Shown here: piece by piece, positions 21,233 to 32,744 of the stretch
Numbering within the stretch: position 1 is the stretch's first letter
Layout: the number at the start of each line of letters is the position of its first letter
Assembly: GCF_910594005.1 (NCBI RefSeq)
Contig: NC_057815.1
Coordinates: forward strand, 78,849,552 to 78,913,551
Direction: 5' to 3'
Source of the DNA: Cervus elaphus
Lineage: Eukaryota > Chordata > Mammalia > Artiodactyla > Cervidae
DNA length: 64,000 nucleotides
Program-made: the position numbers and the translations under genes
Notes under the pieces: model-generated
Databases searched by the model: none
Seen by the model: only the letters and a program-made list of their open reading frames with translations
What the model was told of the DNA's origin: nothing

Positions 21233-22913
21233 CAGTTGACTCTTTGCAACCCCATGGACTGTAGCATGCCAGGCTTCCCTGTCCATCACCAACTCCTGGT
21301 GCTTGCTGAAACACAGGTCCATCGAGCTGGTGATGCCATCCAATCATCTCGTCCTCTGTCATCCCCTTCTCCTCCTGCTGTCAATCTTTCCCAGTATCAG
21401 GGTCTTTTCCAATGAGTTAGTTCTTCACATCAGGTGGCCAAAGTATTGGAGATTCAGCTTTAGCATAAGTCCTTCCAATGAATATTCAGAACTGATTTCC
21501 TTTAGGATGGACTGATTGGATGTCAAACTGGTTGGACTCCTTGCAGCCCAAGGGACTTTCAAGAGTCTTCTCCAACACCGCAGTTCAAAAGCATCAATTC
21601 TTTAGCACTCAGCCTTCTTTATGGTCGCACTTTCACATCCATACATGACCACTGGAAAAACCATAGCTTTGACTAGACAGACCTTTGTCGGCAAAGTAAC
21701 GTCTCTGCCTTTTAATATGATGTCTAGCTTGGTCATAGCTTTTCTTCCAAGGAGCAAGTGTCTTTTAATTTCATGGCTGCAGTCACCATCTGCAGTGATT
21801 TGGGAGGCCCCCAAAATAAAGTCTCTCACTGTTTCCATTGTTTCCCCATCTATATGCCATGAAGTGATGGGACCAGATGCTATGATCTTAGTTTTCTGAA
21901 GGTTGAGTTTTAAGCCAGCTTTTTGACTCTCCTCTTTCACTTTCATCAAGAGGCTCTTTAGTTCTTCACTTTCTGCCACAAGGGTAGTGTCATCAGCATA
22001 TCTGAAGTTATTGATATTTCTCCCAGCAATCTTGATTCCAGCTTGTGCTTCATCCAGCCCAGCGTTTCTCATGATGTACTATGCATATAAGTTAAATAAG
22101 CAGGGTGACAATATACAGCCTCAACATACTGCTTTCCCAATTTGGAACCAGTCCGTTGTTCCACGTCTGGTTCTAACTGTTGCTTCTTGACCTGCATACA
22201 GATATCTCAGGAGGCAGGTAAAGTGGTCTAGTATTCCCATATCTTCAAGAATTTTCCAATTTGTTGTGATCCACACAGTCAAAGGTTTTAGCATAGTCAA
22301 TTAAGCAGATGTAGATGTTTTTCTGGAATTTTCTTGCTTTTTCTATGATCAAACGGTTGTTGACAATTTGATCTCTGGTTTCTCTGCCTTTTCTAAATCC
22401 AGCTTGAACATCAGGAAGTTCTTGGTTTACATACTGTTGAAGCCTAGCTTGGAGAATTTTGAGCATTACTTTGCTAGTGTGTGAAATTAGTGCAATTGTG
22501 CGGCAGTTTGAACATTCTCTGGCATTGCCTTTCTTTGGGATTGGAATGAAAACTGACATTTCCCAGTCCTGTGGCCACTGCTGAGTTTTCCAAATTTGCT
22601 TTCATATTGAGTGCAGCACTTTCACAGCATCATCTTTTAGGATTTGAAGTAGCTCAGCTGGAATTCCATCACCTCCACTAGCTTTGTTCATAGTGATTCT
22701 TCCAAAGACCCATTTGACTTCACATTCCAGGATGTCTGGCTCTAGGTGAGTGATCACACCATTGTGTATATCTGGGTCTCTAAGATTTTTTTTTTGTATA
22801 GTTCTTCTGTGTATTTTTGCCACCTCTTCTTAATATCTTCTGCTTCTGTTAGGTCTATACCATTTCTGTCCTTTATTGTGCCCATCTTTGCATGACATGT
22901 TCCCATAATTGGG
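21233..22913 (-). mobile_element. BovB (RTE) LINE, 5'-truncated, nested in L1; decayed reverse transcriptase
   Basis: 1.7 kb of antisense BovB. Reverse-strand frames show reverse transcriptase remnants: LIDYAKTFDCVDHNKL in the frame 22245-22559 and the catalytic YADD at 21989-22000, followed by the C-terminal MYGCES block. The frame is broken between 22072 and 22245 and again upstream, so it is a dead copy. Host L1 sequence adjoins on both sides, with CATAT repeated at the junctions. Confidence 0.93.
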
Positions 22914-23320
22914 CATATGGTGATTCTATTTTTACTTTTTGATGAGCTTCCATGCTGTTTATCATAATGACTGCACAAATTTACATTTCTACCAACAGTG
23001 TAAGAGGGTTCCCTTTTCTCCACCCTCTCCAGAAATCGATGACCATTCTGAAAGTGTGAGATGGTACCTCATTGTAGTTTTGATTTGTATTTCCCTAATA
23101 ATTATTGAGGCCGAGCATATTTTCATGTGCCTATTGATTATCTGTATGTCGTCTTTGGAGAAGTGTTTATTTAGGTCTTCTGCCATTTTTTGATTGAGTT
23201 GTTTGGGTTTTTTATTGTTGTAGTTGAGTTGTATGAGCTGTTTGTGTATTTTAGAAATTAATCCTTTGTCAATCACATCCTTTGGCAAATATTTTCTCTA
23301 GTCTGTAGGTTGTCTAGACA
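22914..23320 (-). repeat. L1 LINE, antisense, part 2
   Basis: CATATGGTGATTCTATTTTTA, TACCAACAGTGTAAGAGGGTT, GTGAGATGGTACCTCATTG and AATCCTTTGTCAATCACATC continue the L1 interrupted at 21232. Confidence 0.9.
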
Positions 23321-23324
23321 ACTT

Positions 23325-23635
23325 TGCTTACTCTATTTCAAGGATTTCAAAATTATGTTTTGTACTAACTTTGTGAGAAATTTCTTAAAAATTTAAGCCA
23401 ATGACATTTTGGTGATGCTGTTACTGCAGCATAACCCACACTGTCCTGACTAATACAACTTAGTATTCCATCCTCATCAGAGATGACAAATACTTATTAT
23501 TAGCATTACCTTTGCCCCATCCTAGAGACTTGATAAATACTATTAATACATCACTGAACTCTTACCCATTGATTTGTAAGACCTCAGATTTTTTCTCATC
23601 ATGGTGATTTAAGTCATCACTACTAGTTAATTAGA
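23325..23635. other. Intergenic, no recognised element
   Basis: AT-rich, nothing recognised. Confidence 0.4.
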
Positions 23636-23639
23636 GCAG

Positions 23640-24095
23640 AAAAAATGAAGGGAAATCCACCAAAAATCATCCTACTACAATCAGCATAAAATCCAAATTT
23701 TTTTTACCGTAGCCTGCCAGGTCACATACAAGTTAGAATTTACCCTCCTCTAGAATCTCATTTCCTAACCACTTATTTCTCATTCATTCCACTCTAGCCA
23801 CACTGGTTTTTCTGTTCCTCAAACACACTGAGAATATTCTTATCGCAAACCTTTATATATATATATATATTTTCAAAACTTTATATTTTCTGTGCCCCCT
23901 TTTTGGAAATCTTTTTTCTCATATTTTTGCAAGTTTGCCTCATATGTCACCTCTTCAGGGAGAACTTCCTATTCACCCTATTGAACTTACCTTGCATTCT
24001 CCACTCACCTCCTCAATGATAAGAAAATCCTCTTGTATTTCTAGTCCTGAGTAGTTCCTGGTACATGGAAGTACTTAGTAAACATTTCTGAAAGT
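23640..24095 (+). repeat. L2 LINE 3' region
   Basis: TTCATTCCACTCTAGCCACAC, GTTCCTCAAACACACTGAGAA, CATATGTCACCTCTTCAGGGA and GGTACATGGAAGTACTTAG in L2 sense order, with a TA microsatellite inside. Confidence 0.7.
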
Positions 24096-24099
24096 AAGG

Positions 24100-24505
24100 A
24101 AGGCAGTTAATCCACCAACCCCAATGTGGACTATAATCTTTTTGATGGGAGAGACTAGGTCTGGTTCATTTTGAGTTTTTCCTCCATGTTTAGTCTATCT
24201 AATGTCTCCAGTAGAAATCTCTTAAATTTCTGATTGATTGAGAGTTAGAAGTGTTGTATTTCCCTCCATATCCTGGTGGATTCATATTTGTGCCTTTTTC
24301 CCCCCTTCCACCTCACATACACACACTTAAGATTCCTGCTCTTTTCTCCCTTCTAGCCCCTCCCTCACTACATCCTCTCCCAATGAAATTTAGTTCGCGT
24401 CTCTTTCTCGCCCATGCAATGCCTTCCAAAGCAGCAGTCTACTGCGGCAGAGCAGCAGCAGCAGGCAGTAAGATGGGTTTGGGCCTGACCTCATGATTCC
24501 AAGCT
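24100..24505. other. Intergenic, no recognised element
   Basis: Pyrimidine-rich; one ORF (24251-24496) with no recognisable domain. Confidence 0.4.
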
Positions 24506-24507
24506 AC

Positions 24508-24719
24508 TTCTTGTTGTTGTTTAGTAGCTAAGTCTTGTCTGACTCTTTTTGCAACCCCATGGACTGTAACCCGCCAGGCTCCTCAGTTGTGGGGTTTTCC
24601 AGGCAAGAAAAGTGGAGTGGATTGCCATTCTCCAGGGGATCTTCCTGACCCAGGGATCAAACCCACATCTCCTGCATTGGCAGATGGATTCTTTACCACT
24701 GAGCCACCAGGGAAGCCCC
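24508..24719 (-). repeat. Bov-tA SINE
   Basis: Full reverse copy ending GAGCCACCAGGGAAGCCCC. MIR-like remnants follow around 24930-25030. Confidence 0.94.
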
Positions 24720-25178
24720 TATTCTCTTTTCTGTAGGAGCGTGGCTAGAGACTTGGCTGGAGCCTCACTCCTGTGCATTGTAGCCCAGAAGTTTTACCCT
24801 TTGGGTGTTTTGAAGAGAAACAGCTGTTACCATCTGCCAGCTGAAATGTTTTGCCTTTGAAATAGACTGTGAGGCATGTTCAGGCAGAGAGGGGCTTTTT
24901 GGAGAAGGTCTGGGAAAACAGGACTCAGAAGACCTGCCACTCATTTGGAGTTCTGTGCAACTATGGGCAACTCATCAGAGATGTCTAGAGTCTCTAACAG
25001 TGAGAAGAATTGCACTCTTTCAGGATAATTGGATGATGGGAGTTGGGGGAGTTGTAGGTGAGGCCAGATTATGAAAAGGGCATGGAACTTAGAAACAGAG
25101 ACCCTGAGATTTAGAGTCATAAGTCCTGAATTGAAGGCCCAATAGGAGGCACATCTCAGCCATTTAAGCCCCTGTTTT

Positions 25179-25497
25179 GTTATTGTTGTTGTTCAGTTGC
25201 TAAGTTGTGTCCAACACTTTGCAACCCCAGGGACTGCAGCATGCCAGGTTTCCTTGTCCTTCACTATCTCCCAGAATTTGCTCAAACTCATGCCCACTGA
25301 GATGGTGATGCCATCCAAACATCTCATCCTCTGTTGTCCCCCTTCTTCTCTTGTCCTCAGTCTTTCCCAGCATCAAGGTCTTTTCCAATGAGTCAGTTCT
25401 TCCCTTCAGGTGGCCAAAGTATTGGAGCTTGAACTTTAGCATCAGTCCTCCCAATGAACATTCAGGGTTGATTTCCTTCAGGATTGACCAGTTTGAT
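25179..25497 (-). repeat. BovB LINE 3' fragment
   Basis: TTGTTGTTGTTCAGTTGCTAAG to CAGGATTGACCAGTTTGATC. Confidence 0.92.
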
Positions 25498-25499
25498 CA

Positions 25500-26150
25500 A
25501 AAACCCCTGTTTAGTCTTTCGTAAAACAGACAGCCACCCTCCTATATTCATCAAATCTTCTTGGTTGCAACAGAAACCAGCTAGCACTAACACAAACAGA
25601 ACAAAGGGGATTTCTGAAAGGATATCAGGACACATCACACAAGTCATGGGTAAGAATGCAGTCAGATGTCAAGAATGGACTAGAACAAGGAAAAAAAGGG
25701 TCAGAACTGAAGTTTTTCTGCCTTTCTCTCAGCTTTTGCCTGCTTCTCCTTTCTTTTGTTTCTCCATCCACATGGAGGTACGTGGCTACCCCACAGCTTC
25801 CAAGTCTGTGTTTGCAGGTTCAGCCCTACTCCAATCCCAAGTTTCTAGAAGAGAGACTATGACCGGCCCACCTTGCATCAGGTGTCTGGCACCTGGTCCA
25901 GTCAGTCATGGGCATGGCAGGTAGGGGTCACATAGTAAGATTATGGCTGCCATGGGAGGCTGCCTTTAAGGGTCTAGATATAACATTGAGAGAAAGAATT
26001 ATAACTTGTGAGTTGGGCCAGCAAACCAAAAAGTGTCTTATGAGGAGTATGATCACTGAATAAACCTCCAGGTACTATAAACAGAGAATGGTGTTTATTT
26101 CTAGGAAAGACATACAGCTATCTCATAACGATATTCTAATGAATGAAGGC
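25500..26150. other. Intergenic, no recognised element
   Basis: One ORF of 146 aa (25484-25924) starting in BovB sequence; no domain seen. Confidence 0.4.
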
Positions 26151-26151
26151 A

Positions 26152-27222
26152 TTTGTTGTTGTTCAGTTGCTAAGTTGTATCTGACTCATTGTGACCCCAT
26201 GAACTGCAGCACACAGTCTTTTCTCTCCTCCACCATCTCCCAGACTTTGCTCAAATTCATGTCCATTGAGTTGGTGATGCTATCTAACCATCTCATCCTC
26301 TGCCACCCCTTCTCCTTTTGACTTCAATCTTTCCCAGCCTCAAGGTCTTTTCCAATGAGTCAGCTCTTTGATTCAGATGGCCAAAGTATTGGAGCTTCAG
26401 TTTCAGCAACAGTCCTTCCAATGAATATTCAGGACTGATTTCCTTTAGGATTGACTGGTTTAATCTTGCAGTCCAAGGGATTCTCAAGAGTCTGCTCCAG
26501 CTCCACAATTCAAAAGCATCAATTCTTCAGTATTCAGTCTTCTTTACGGTTCAACTCTCACATCCATACATGACCACTGGATAAACCACAACTTTGACTA
26601 TACGGACCTTTGCTGGCAAAGTGATATCTCTACTTTTTAATATGCTGTCTAGCTTTATCATAGCTTTCCTTCCAAGGAACATGGAAGGAAATTTTAATTT
26701 CATGGCAGCAGTCACTGTCCACCATGATTTTGAAGCCCAAGAAAATAAAATCTGTCACTGTTTTCACTTTTTCCCATTCTATTTGCCATTAAGTGATGGG
26801 GCCAGTTGCCATGATCTTAGTTTTTTGAATGTTGAGTTTTAAGCCAGCTTTTTTACTCTCCTCTTTCACCCTCATCAAGAAGCTCTTTAGTTCCTCTTCA
26901 CTTCCTGCATAACTGAGGTTGTTGACATTTCTGCTGGCAATCTTGGTTCCAGCTTGTGCTTCATCCAGCCTGGCATTTTGCATGATGTACTCTGCATATA
27001 AGCTAAATAGGCAGGGTGACAATGTACAGCCTTATTGTACTCCTTTCCCAGTTTTGAACCAGTCCCTTGTTCCATGTCTGGTTCTAAATGGTGCTTCTTG
27101 ACCCACTTACTGGTTTCTCAAGAGAGAGATAAGATGGTCTGGTATCTTATCTCTTTAAGAGTTTCCCACAGTTTGTTGTGATCCACACAGTCAAAGGCTT
27201 TAGTGCAATCAATGAAGCAGTG
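26152..27222 (-). repeat. BovB LINE, part 1 (split by Bov-tA)
   Basis: Antisense BovB. The reverse-transcriptase YADD region is deleted here (the frame reads SYAGSEEELKS). Continues at 27412. Confidence 0.93.
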
Positions 27223-27411
27223 CATGGGTGCTCAGTTGATTCAGTTGTGCCCGACCCTTTGCAACCCCACAGACTGTAGCCCACCAGGCTCCCCTGTCCA
27301 TGGGATTTTCCTAGCAAGAATACTACAGTGGGTTGCCATGCCTTCCTCCAGTGTAACTTCCTGACCCAGGGATCGAACCCGAGTCTCCTGTGTCTCCTCC
27401 ATTATAGGCGG
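27223..27411 (-). repeat. Bov-tA SINE nested in BovB
   Basis: Bov-A body and reversed head between BovB blocks that adjoin in the parent (CAATGAAGCAG / AGATGGTTTTTCTGG). Confidence 0.9.
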
Positions 27412-27525
27412 TAGATGGTTTTTCTGGAATTCCCTTGCTTTCTTCATGAACCAGTGAATGGTGACAGTTTGATCTCTGGTTCCTCTGCCCCTTTGAAACC
27501 TAGCTTGTACATCTGGAAATCCTAT
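27412..27525 (-). repeat. BovB LINE, part 2
   Basis: TTTTTCTGGAATTCCCTTGC to CTTGTACATCTGGAAATCC. Confidence 0.85.
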
Positions 27526-27587
27526 GCAAATCTAGAATTTTCTAGTAAGTAAGCAAAACTTTAGTTTATGTAAAGTTGCCTCATTCT

Positions 27588-27767
27588 TAAACAATAAGGT
27601 TCTACTGTATGCCACAAGGAACTATATTCATTATCCTGTGATATATTATAATGCAAAGGAAAATGAAAAATGTGTATATGAATAACTGAGTCATTTTGCT
27701 ATACAGCAGTAATTAACCACAATATTGTAAATCACCTGTACTTCAATAAAGTTTAAAATTAATAAAA
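27588..27767 (+). repeat. L1 LINE 3' end, 180 bp, with target duplication
   Basis: Flanked by TTGCCTCATTCT at 27576-27587 and 27768-27779, identical 12-mers; ends with an A-rich tail. Confidence 0.9.
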
Positions 27768-27845
27768 TTGCCTCATTCTAAGAGCTTAATTTTTCAGTGA
27801 GCTGTGAGAATCAATACTCTCTATATTTTACTTTAGTAAACTCCT

Positions 27846-27968
27846 CTCCAACTCAATGGACATGAGTTTGGGTAAACCCTGAGGGCTGGTGATGGACAGG
27901 GAGGCTGCCGTGCTGCGGTTCATGGGGTCGCAAAGAGTCGGACACGACTGAGCGACTGAACTGAACTG
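27846..27968 (+). repeat. BovB LINE 3' end, 123 bp, with target duplication
   Basis: Ends GGTCGCAAAGAGTCGGACAC then CGACTGAACTGAACTGAACTG; flanked by AAACTCCT at 27838-27845 and 27969-27976. Little diverged, so a recent insertion. Confidence 0.9.
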
Positions 27969-28174
27969 AACTGAAACTCCTTTCTACCTCCTCAACTCTC
28001 CCAGAAGCTTCTGAAGGACACCTTCCTTCCTAAAAGAAACTGGCTGGAATAAAATTTAGTGGAAAACTAATTAAGACTCCACTAGTTTAGTCTTGGTGTT
28101 TTTGCTATTAATAGATCAAGAATCAGAATGAGACAAAATTTCTCTATCTCTGTATCTCTTAATGACAAGAGACT

Positions 28175-28330
28175 TCTTTTAAGTAAAATGAAGATTGGAC
28201 CTTGGATTAGTCACCTAACATTCCCGAACCTCGGCTTCCTTCTCTGTAAAATAGGAACGAACTTTTCATAGGGTTGTCAGGATAACTAAATGGCATACAG
28301 TTTAGGATATACTCAGCACTGGTGGTTCGC
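28175..28330 (+). repeat. MIR SINE
   Basis: TTGGATTAGTCACCTAACAT, TCCTTCTCTGTAAAATAGGA and TAGGGTTGTCAGGATAACTA. Confidence 0.75.
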
Positions 28331-28472
28331 TACGAGGTTTATGGCGATGAGGTTGTGGGGGCAGAGGCATTGATGACGGCGGTATGGGTGTGGTAGTGAT
28401 GATGGTGATGCGGCGGTGGTCACATAATAGTGGGAGTGGCAGCGAAAACGGTGGTGATGGGTGGTGGTGATT
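28330..28472. repeat. Degenerate GGT/GAT trinucleotide block
   Basis: Repeated GGTGGT, GATGATGGTGATG and GGCGGTGG with interruptions. Confidence 0.75.
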
Positions 28473-28474
28473 AA

Positions 28475-29960
28475 CTATGATAGAACCAAAAATGTTTGAA
28501 TTTTGCTCTGCACCTAATAGTCACATGGTCACATAGCAAATGGATGAAAAGAACAATTTTCAGACTACCCCAAGGATATCAGCCACCATGACATTTCGAT
28601 TATGGGTATGACCAACATACATCATGCTTAAATGTCCATTAATGAAGACCCATTAAAGACTTTCCAGAGGTGTTTAACTAATAATCTGCATGATGTGGAA
28701 AGAAGATGAATAGATAAGAATTTTAGTTACTCCATACTTAAAAGGAATATAATTATATTTCTTTTAAATAATTGTGCATACAATATACACTCTCACTTGT
28801 CTTCCTCCTAATTAGGCTACTACATGAGGTCACATACCATTCATTCAAATCTCATCTTTGACAATTCACATTTCTAAATTAGTTTCTATCCAGCTGAGGG
28901 ATTTTGTCCAATGGCATACCATGTTAACTTCCAAAGCCTGTGTAAACCTCATTTTGCAACTGACATGGACCTACCCAGACTCCAGAGGCACCCTGTCCCC
29001 TTCGTTTTCAAGATGCACTGGCTACTTCCGTTGCCATACTTTGAAAGCCTTAGTAATCCTAAAGGCTTAGCTCCATAGTCACACTTGGTTAACTCAAGAC
29101 CAATTAGTCATGCAACTTCATCTATTTATCTTGAAGACTGCATCCCAAGTGACCAGTATACTTGGACTTCACTAGTAATTATTGCACAAGAGCTTTTTCT
29201 TTGCTGCTCATGGGAATGTGTGGAATTCACACTGGGAGGGTGATCTAAGAATGGATTTATTTTGTGAGTGAAAGCTGAACCAGAGTGGCACTTTTTCTTT
29301 ACTTTGCCAAATTGCTCCATCTCTGGGAGAAAAGAACTGGATGTTATCCCTTTAAAAGAGCCCAGTGGCCTGCTATGTTCATAATCCTCAAATCCCATGA
29401 TTCGGTTTCCATCTCGCAGCCTTACTCCACACAGGCCTGCTAAACATTTGGTTTAGATCTGACTTTTCTTTGCTCAAGAACACCACGATTTATTAATAGT
29501 CAGTAATAATAGCCAGCAGGCCCCAATATTTTAGGAAGAAACATAAACAAAGTCTAGTCTGCCAGAGGGAACTATGCTCTGGCTGTCCTCAGTCCGCTCA
29601 AAGTGGTCACCCGGAGTGACACTGCTGCCTGCCTACGTCTCAAAAGTGTCAGGTTGTTTAAATGCTTCTACCTATTGGATCATGCGATTCCTGAAGTCAC
29701 CCTACAAAGTGTGTTGGGAGGAAAAAGAACGATGGTATTTTCGCGTTGATGTCGTGTTTACTTACTGAGCGCAGTACCAACAGTAGAGACAGCAATTACC
29801 AGGCATCCGGAACTGAGTTAGTGCTGGGGCCCAAGGCAGACATGGTCCTCTCCCGAGATAGCTTAGAGGCTGGTGAGTCATAGTTTCCCACCATGAGGCA
29901 GGGATCCCAGGAAAGACTCCTGATGCCTTATGTCACCTACTACTCATAACTGTGATAACA
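28475..29960. other. Intergenic, no recognised element
   Basis: About 1.5 kb without a repeat I can name; short ORFs only. Confidence 0.4.
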
Positions 29961-29964
29961 TTCT

Positions 29965-30085
29965 TATTAACGTCGACGGGATGAGAATTTGTGTTATTTG
30001 TGGACGGGATAACCAAAACTCCCAGAGGTTAAGAGACCCGAATAAAGTCACCGACAGATAAGCAGGAGAGCCAGGCCTCAGACTG
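29965..30085 (-). repeat. MIR-like SINE
   Basis: CTCCCAGAGGTTAAGAGACC then AGCAGGAGAGCCAGGCCTCAG. Confidence 0.5.
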
Positions 30086-30329
30086 GGGTTTCCTCATCCA
30101 AGGCTGCTGATTGCATCCTGGATTCTTCCCAAATAGTGTAATCTCACATCAACACAGGTCAATTCAAGCTCTCTTTTTCACTTTCCCACATCTCATTGTT
30201 CGGCTTAGAAAAGTATCCCCTGCAATAAACATTGACCACCTAAAAACAGCAATTTTGAGGATTTAAGCTTTACGGAGGCTCAGAGAAGAGCGGGAAAGTC
30301 CTGGTGAGGCCAGTAGTGTGGGCAGAGCA

Positions 30330-30360
30330 GGGGAGGGGCATCGGGGGTGAAAAGGGGGGG
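30330..30360 (+). promoter_or_regulatory. G-quadruplex motif next to the AP-1/NF-kB cluster
   Basis: Four G-runs of 4, 4, 5 and 7 with loops of 1, 4 and 6 nt. This meets the standard intramolecular G4 pattern even with G4 tracts, and ends 24 bp before the NF-kB-like site. Confidence 0.7.
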
Positions 30361-30383
30361 AGGTTCGCTCTGAGAGGTGATCC

Positions 30384-30443
30384 AGGAATTCCCAAGGGGT
30401 GGCCCTGACTCACCAAGTCACCAGGTCAGTTTGAAATGAGTCA
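30384..30443. promoter_or_regulatory. Candidate CD44 upstream enhancer: NF-kB-like site plus two AP-1 sites
   Basis: Seen: AGGAATTCCC at 30384-30393 (reverse GGGAATTCCT, one base from the NF-kB consensus), TGACTCA at 30406-30412 and TGAGTCA at 30437-30443, all in 60 bp of non-repeat sequence about 3.6 kb upstream of the CD44 ATG. Known: an upstream conserved CD44 element acting through AP-1 and NF-kB has been reported in human breast-cancer cells. Inference: this may be its bovid counterpart; I cannot align them here. Confidence 0.5.
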
Positions 30444-30786
30444 TTTGTGACATGGGGGCAAACAACCTCAGTCCTGCACTGAATTATCGGGAAGCAGGCT
30501 GGCAAAAGACCTCTCCTGGGAGAAGAATCCTAATTATGATGCCTGAGAATTTGCATGCCCCTCTACAGTTTGCAAAACACTTTCAACCCGTTTCTTCCTT
30601 TGCTGATTGTTTACTGCACAAGTGCAGAGGGGACCAGGGTTCAAGATGAACCAGTCTAGTGGTTTTTAATATTTGCCTGAAGTAAAAATCTTTGTCAAGA
30701 TGAAATCTCACTCAGCAGTCTAGTGTATCACATTGATGCCAGAGGGAGCTCTGTGGCTGGGATGGGGACTCTAGTAGGGGAGGCAT

Positions 30787-31170
30787 GCTGCTGCTGCTGC
30801 TAAGTCACTTCAGTCGTGTCCGACTCTGTGCGACCCCATAGACGGCATCCCACCAGGCTCCTCTGTCCCTGGGATTCTCCAGGCAAGAATACTGGAGTGG
30901 GTTGCCATTTCCTTCTCCAATGCATGCATGCTAAGTTGTGTCCAACTCTGTGCAACCCTATGGACAGCAGCCTTCCAGGCTCCTCTGTCCCCGGGATTCT
31001 CCAGGCAAGAATACTAGAGTGGGTTGCCATTTCCTTCTCCAATGCATGCATGCATGCTAAGTCGTGTCCGACTCTGTGCGACCCTTTGGACAGCAGCCCT
31101 CCAGGCTCCTCTGTCCTCAGGATTCTCCAGGCAAGAAGACTGGAGTGGGTTGCCATTTCCTTCTCCTGTG
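30787..31170 (-). repeat. Trimeric Bov-A element with ATGC linkers
   Basis: Three Bov-A units in tandem (CTAAG anchors at 30800, 30931 and 31057), joined by TGCATGCATG-type linkers. One target duplication, GGGGAGGCAT (30777-30786 and 31171-31180), encloses all three, so they entered or grew as one unit. The 125-126 aa ORFs on both strands are translations of this repeat. Confidence 0.93.
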
Positions 31171-31184
31171 GGGGAGGCATAGCC

Positions 31185-31758
31185 CATACCTAAGCCTCTG
31201 CTTTGACCCCTGTGTATGTTTCTGAGGAGTCTCCAAGGAAATACCTAGTCCCATGGAGCAGAAAGACAAACATTGTTGCCAGTGTTTCTAGTGACTACAA
31301 ATACCCATTCCACTTTTCCCCTCTCCTCCAAAACAAAACAAAACAAAAAAACCTGAAAACCCTGGAGGTGATACAAGACAGCCAAGGTCATTCCTTGTCC
31401 AGTGTTCTTTTTGTGAAACTCACCAGGGCTGGTTTCTCACGTGGTTAGAGCCTGAAGATTTGCCTGGAAGCCAGTTTGCCCCCAGTTGCTGAAGGAACGT
31501 GTCCTCTTGGTCACAGATGGCTCGGCCAACTCAGCTACTACTGTGGCGTTTATCGGCGTACCTGTTGGTCAAGTGGGGCTCTTTGTTTCAGACGGGCCAC
31601 CCCTAGAGACGTGGAATGTCAGCTTCTGAGCAGCTGGAGAACAGTAAGTCCGGTGATCCTTCAGCCCCAAATACTCTCCCTGAAAATGCAAGAGGAGCAG
31701 CCCCTAGTCAAGCAGGCTCTTCCCAGCTCAAAACTCACGCTGAACCACATAGCATTTG
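31185..31758. other. Intergenic, no recognised element
   Basis: Contains an AAAAC run near 31331-31350; nothing else recognised. Confidence 0.4.
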
Positions 31759-31761
31759 TTC

Positions 31762-32138
31762 TAAATGTTTGTCTCCCTTGCAAGTTCATATGTTGAAATC
31801 TTAATTCCCAGCATGAGGGCATTAGGAGGTGGGGCTTTTGAGAGGTACTTTAGGTCATGTGAGTAGAGCTCCCGTGAGTGGGATTAGTGCCTTTATAAGC
31901 AGAGGCACACAAGAGAGCTTGTCCTCTCTCTCCCCCTCCATCCCCTTCTCGCCCTCTTGTGAGGATAGGACAGGACAGAGAAGATGACTCTCTGCAAACC
32001 AGAAGGGTGTTCTCACCAGAACCGAACCATACTGGCACCCTGATTGTGGACTTCTCAGCCTCCAGAACTGTGAGAAATAAATCGGTTGTTTAAGCCACCC
32101 AGTCTATAGTACTTTGTTATGGCAGGCTGAACTAAAGC
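31762..32138 (+). repeat. MLT1-type MaLR solo LTR
   Basis: CATATGTTGAAATCTTAATTCC, GGGCATTAGGAGGTGGGGC, GGATTAGTGCCTTTATAAG, CTCCAGAACTGTGAGAAATAA and TTTAAGCCACCCAGTCTA in LTR order. No internal coding region accompanies it. Confidence 0.85.
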
Positions 32139-32244
32139 AGTGGGGATGGCTGCACAATTTGGTGATTGCATGAAACGCTACCTAATGGCTAAAATGTTAA
32201 ATTTTCTATTAGTTGTATTTTAGTACAACAACAGCAACAGCAAA

Positions 32245-32400
32245 GTAAACTTTCATTGACTTCCTGTTTCTTAGGGACCAAGCTCAAACTTCCTAGTATA
32301 ATTTACAAACTGGCCCCTGCTTACCCCCTAGCCTCATATCTTACTGTCCTTCTTCAACCTTTTTATCTGATCAAATGTTCCAATTGCTCTCCAAAATAAA
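32245..32400 (+). repeat. L2 LINE fragment
   Basis: AAGCTCAAACTTCCTAGTATA, CAAACTGGCCCCTGCTTACC and CTAGCCTCATATCTTACTGTC. Confidence 0.7.
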
Positions 32401-32744
32401 AAAGTGATTACTTTGCCTTAAAAATGCTGGCAAGGCTCTTTCAGGGTCTTGTCACAGTTTCTGGTAACCTCCATCATATTCTGTGTGTCTCACCAAGCAA
32501 GAATTCCATTCAAGTTTACTTTCAGTACTCCAAGTTAGCAATAAATGCTGCATTTGCTTTTCAAATACTGCATCACAATGTTACAGATAGATATGGAATT
32601 ATGATGCAAAGTATGATTTTTCAAGCTCAAAATGCTTCCACTGAGGAATATGACAATCTCCTCCCTTTTCTGAGATTTGCTAAGTAGAATAGACGGGGGA
32701 AAGTGGATTAACATTCACATTGATAGGAATATAAATGGGAGCAA

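Noticed and set aside
30800..31193. 125- and 126-aa ORFs with internal peptide repeats on both strands
   Set aside because: Translations of the three Bov-A units.
32424..32687. 87-aa + strand ORF just upstream of the microsatellite
   Set aside because: No recognisable domain, no clear promoter or splice context, AT-rich sequence next to an L2 fragment; likely chance.
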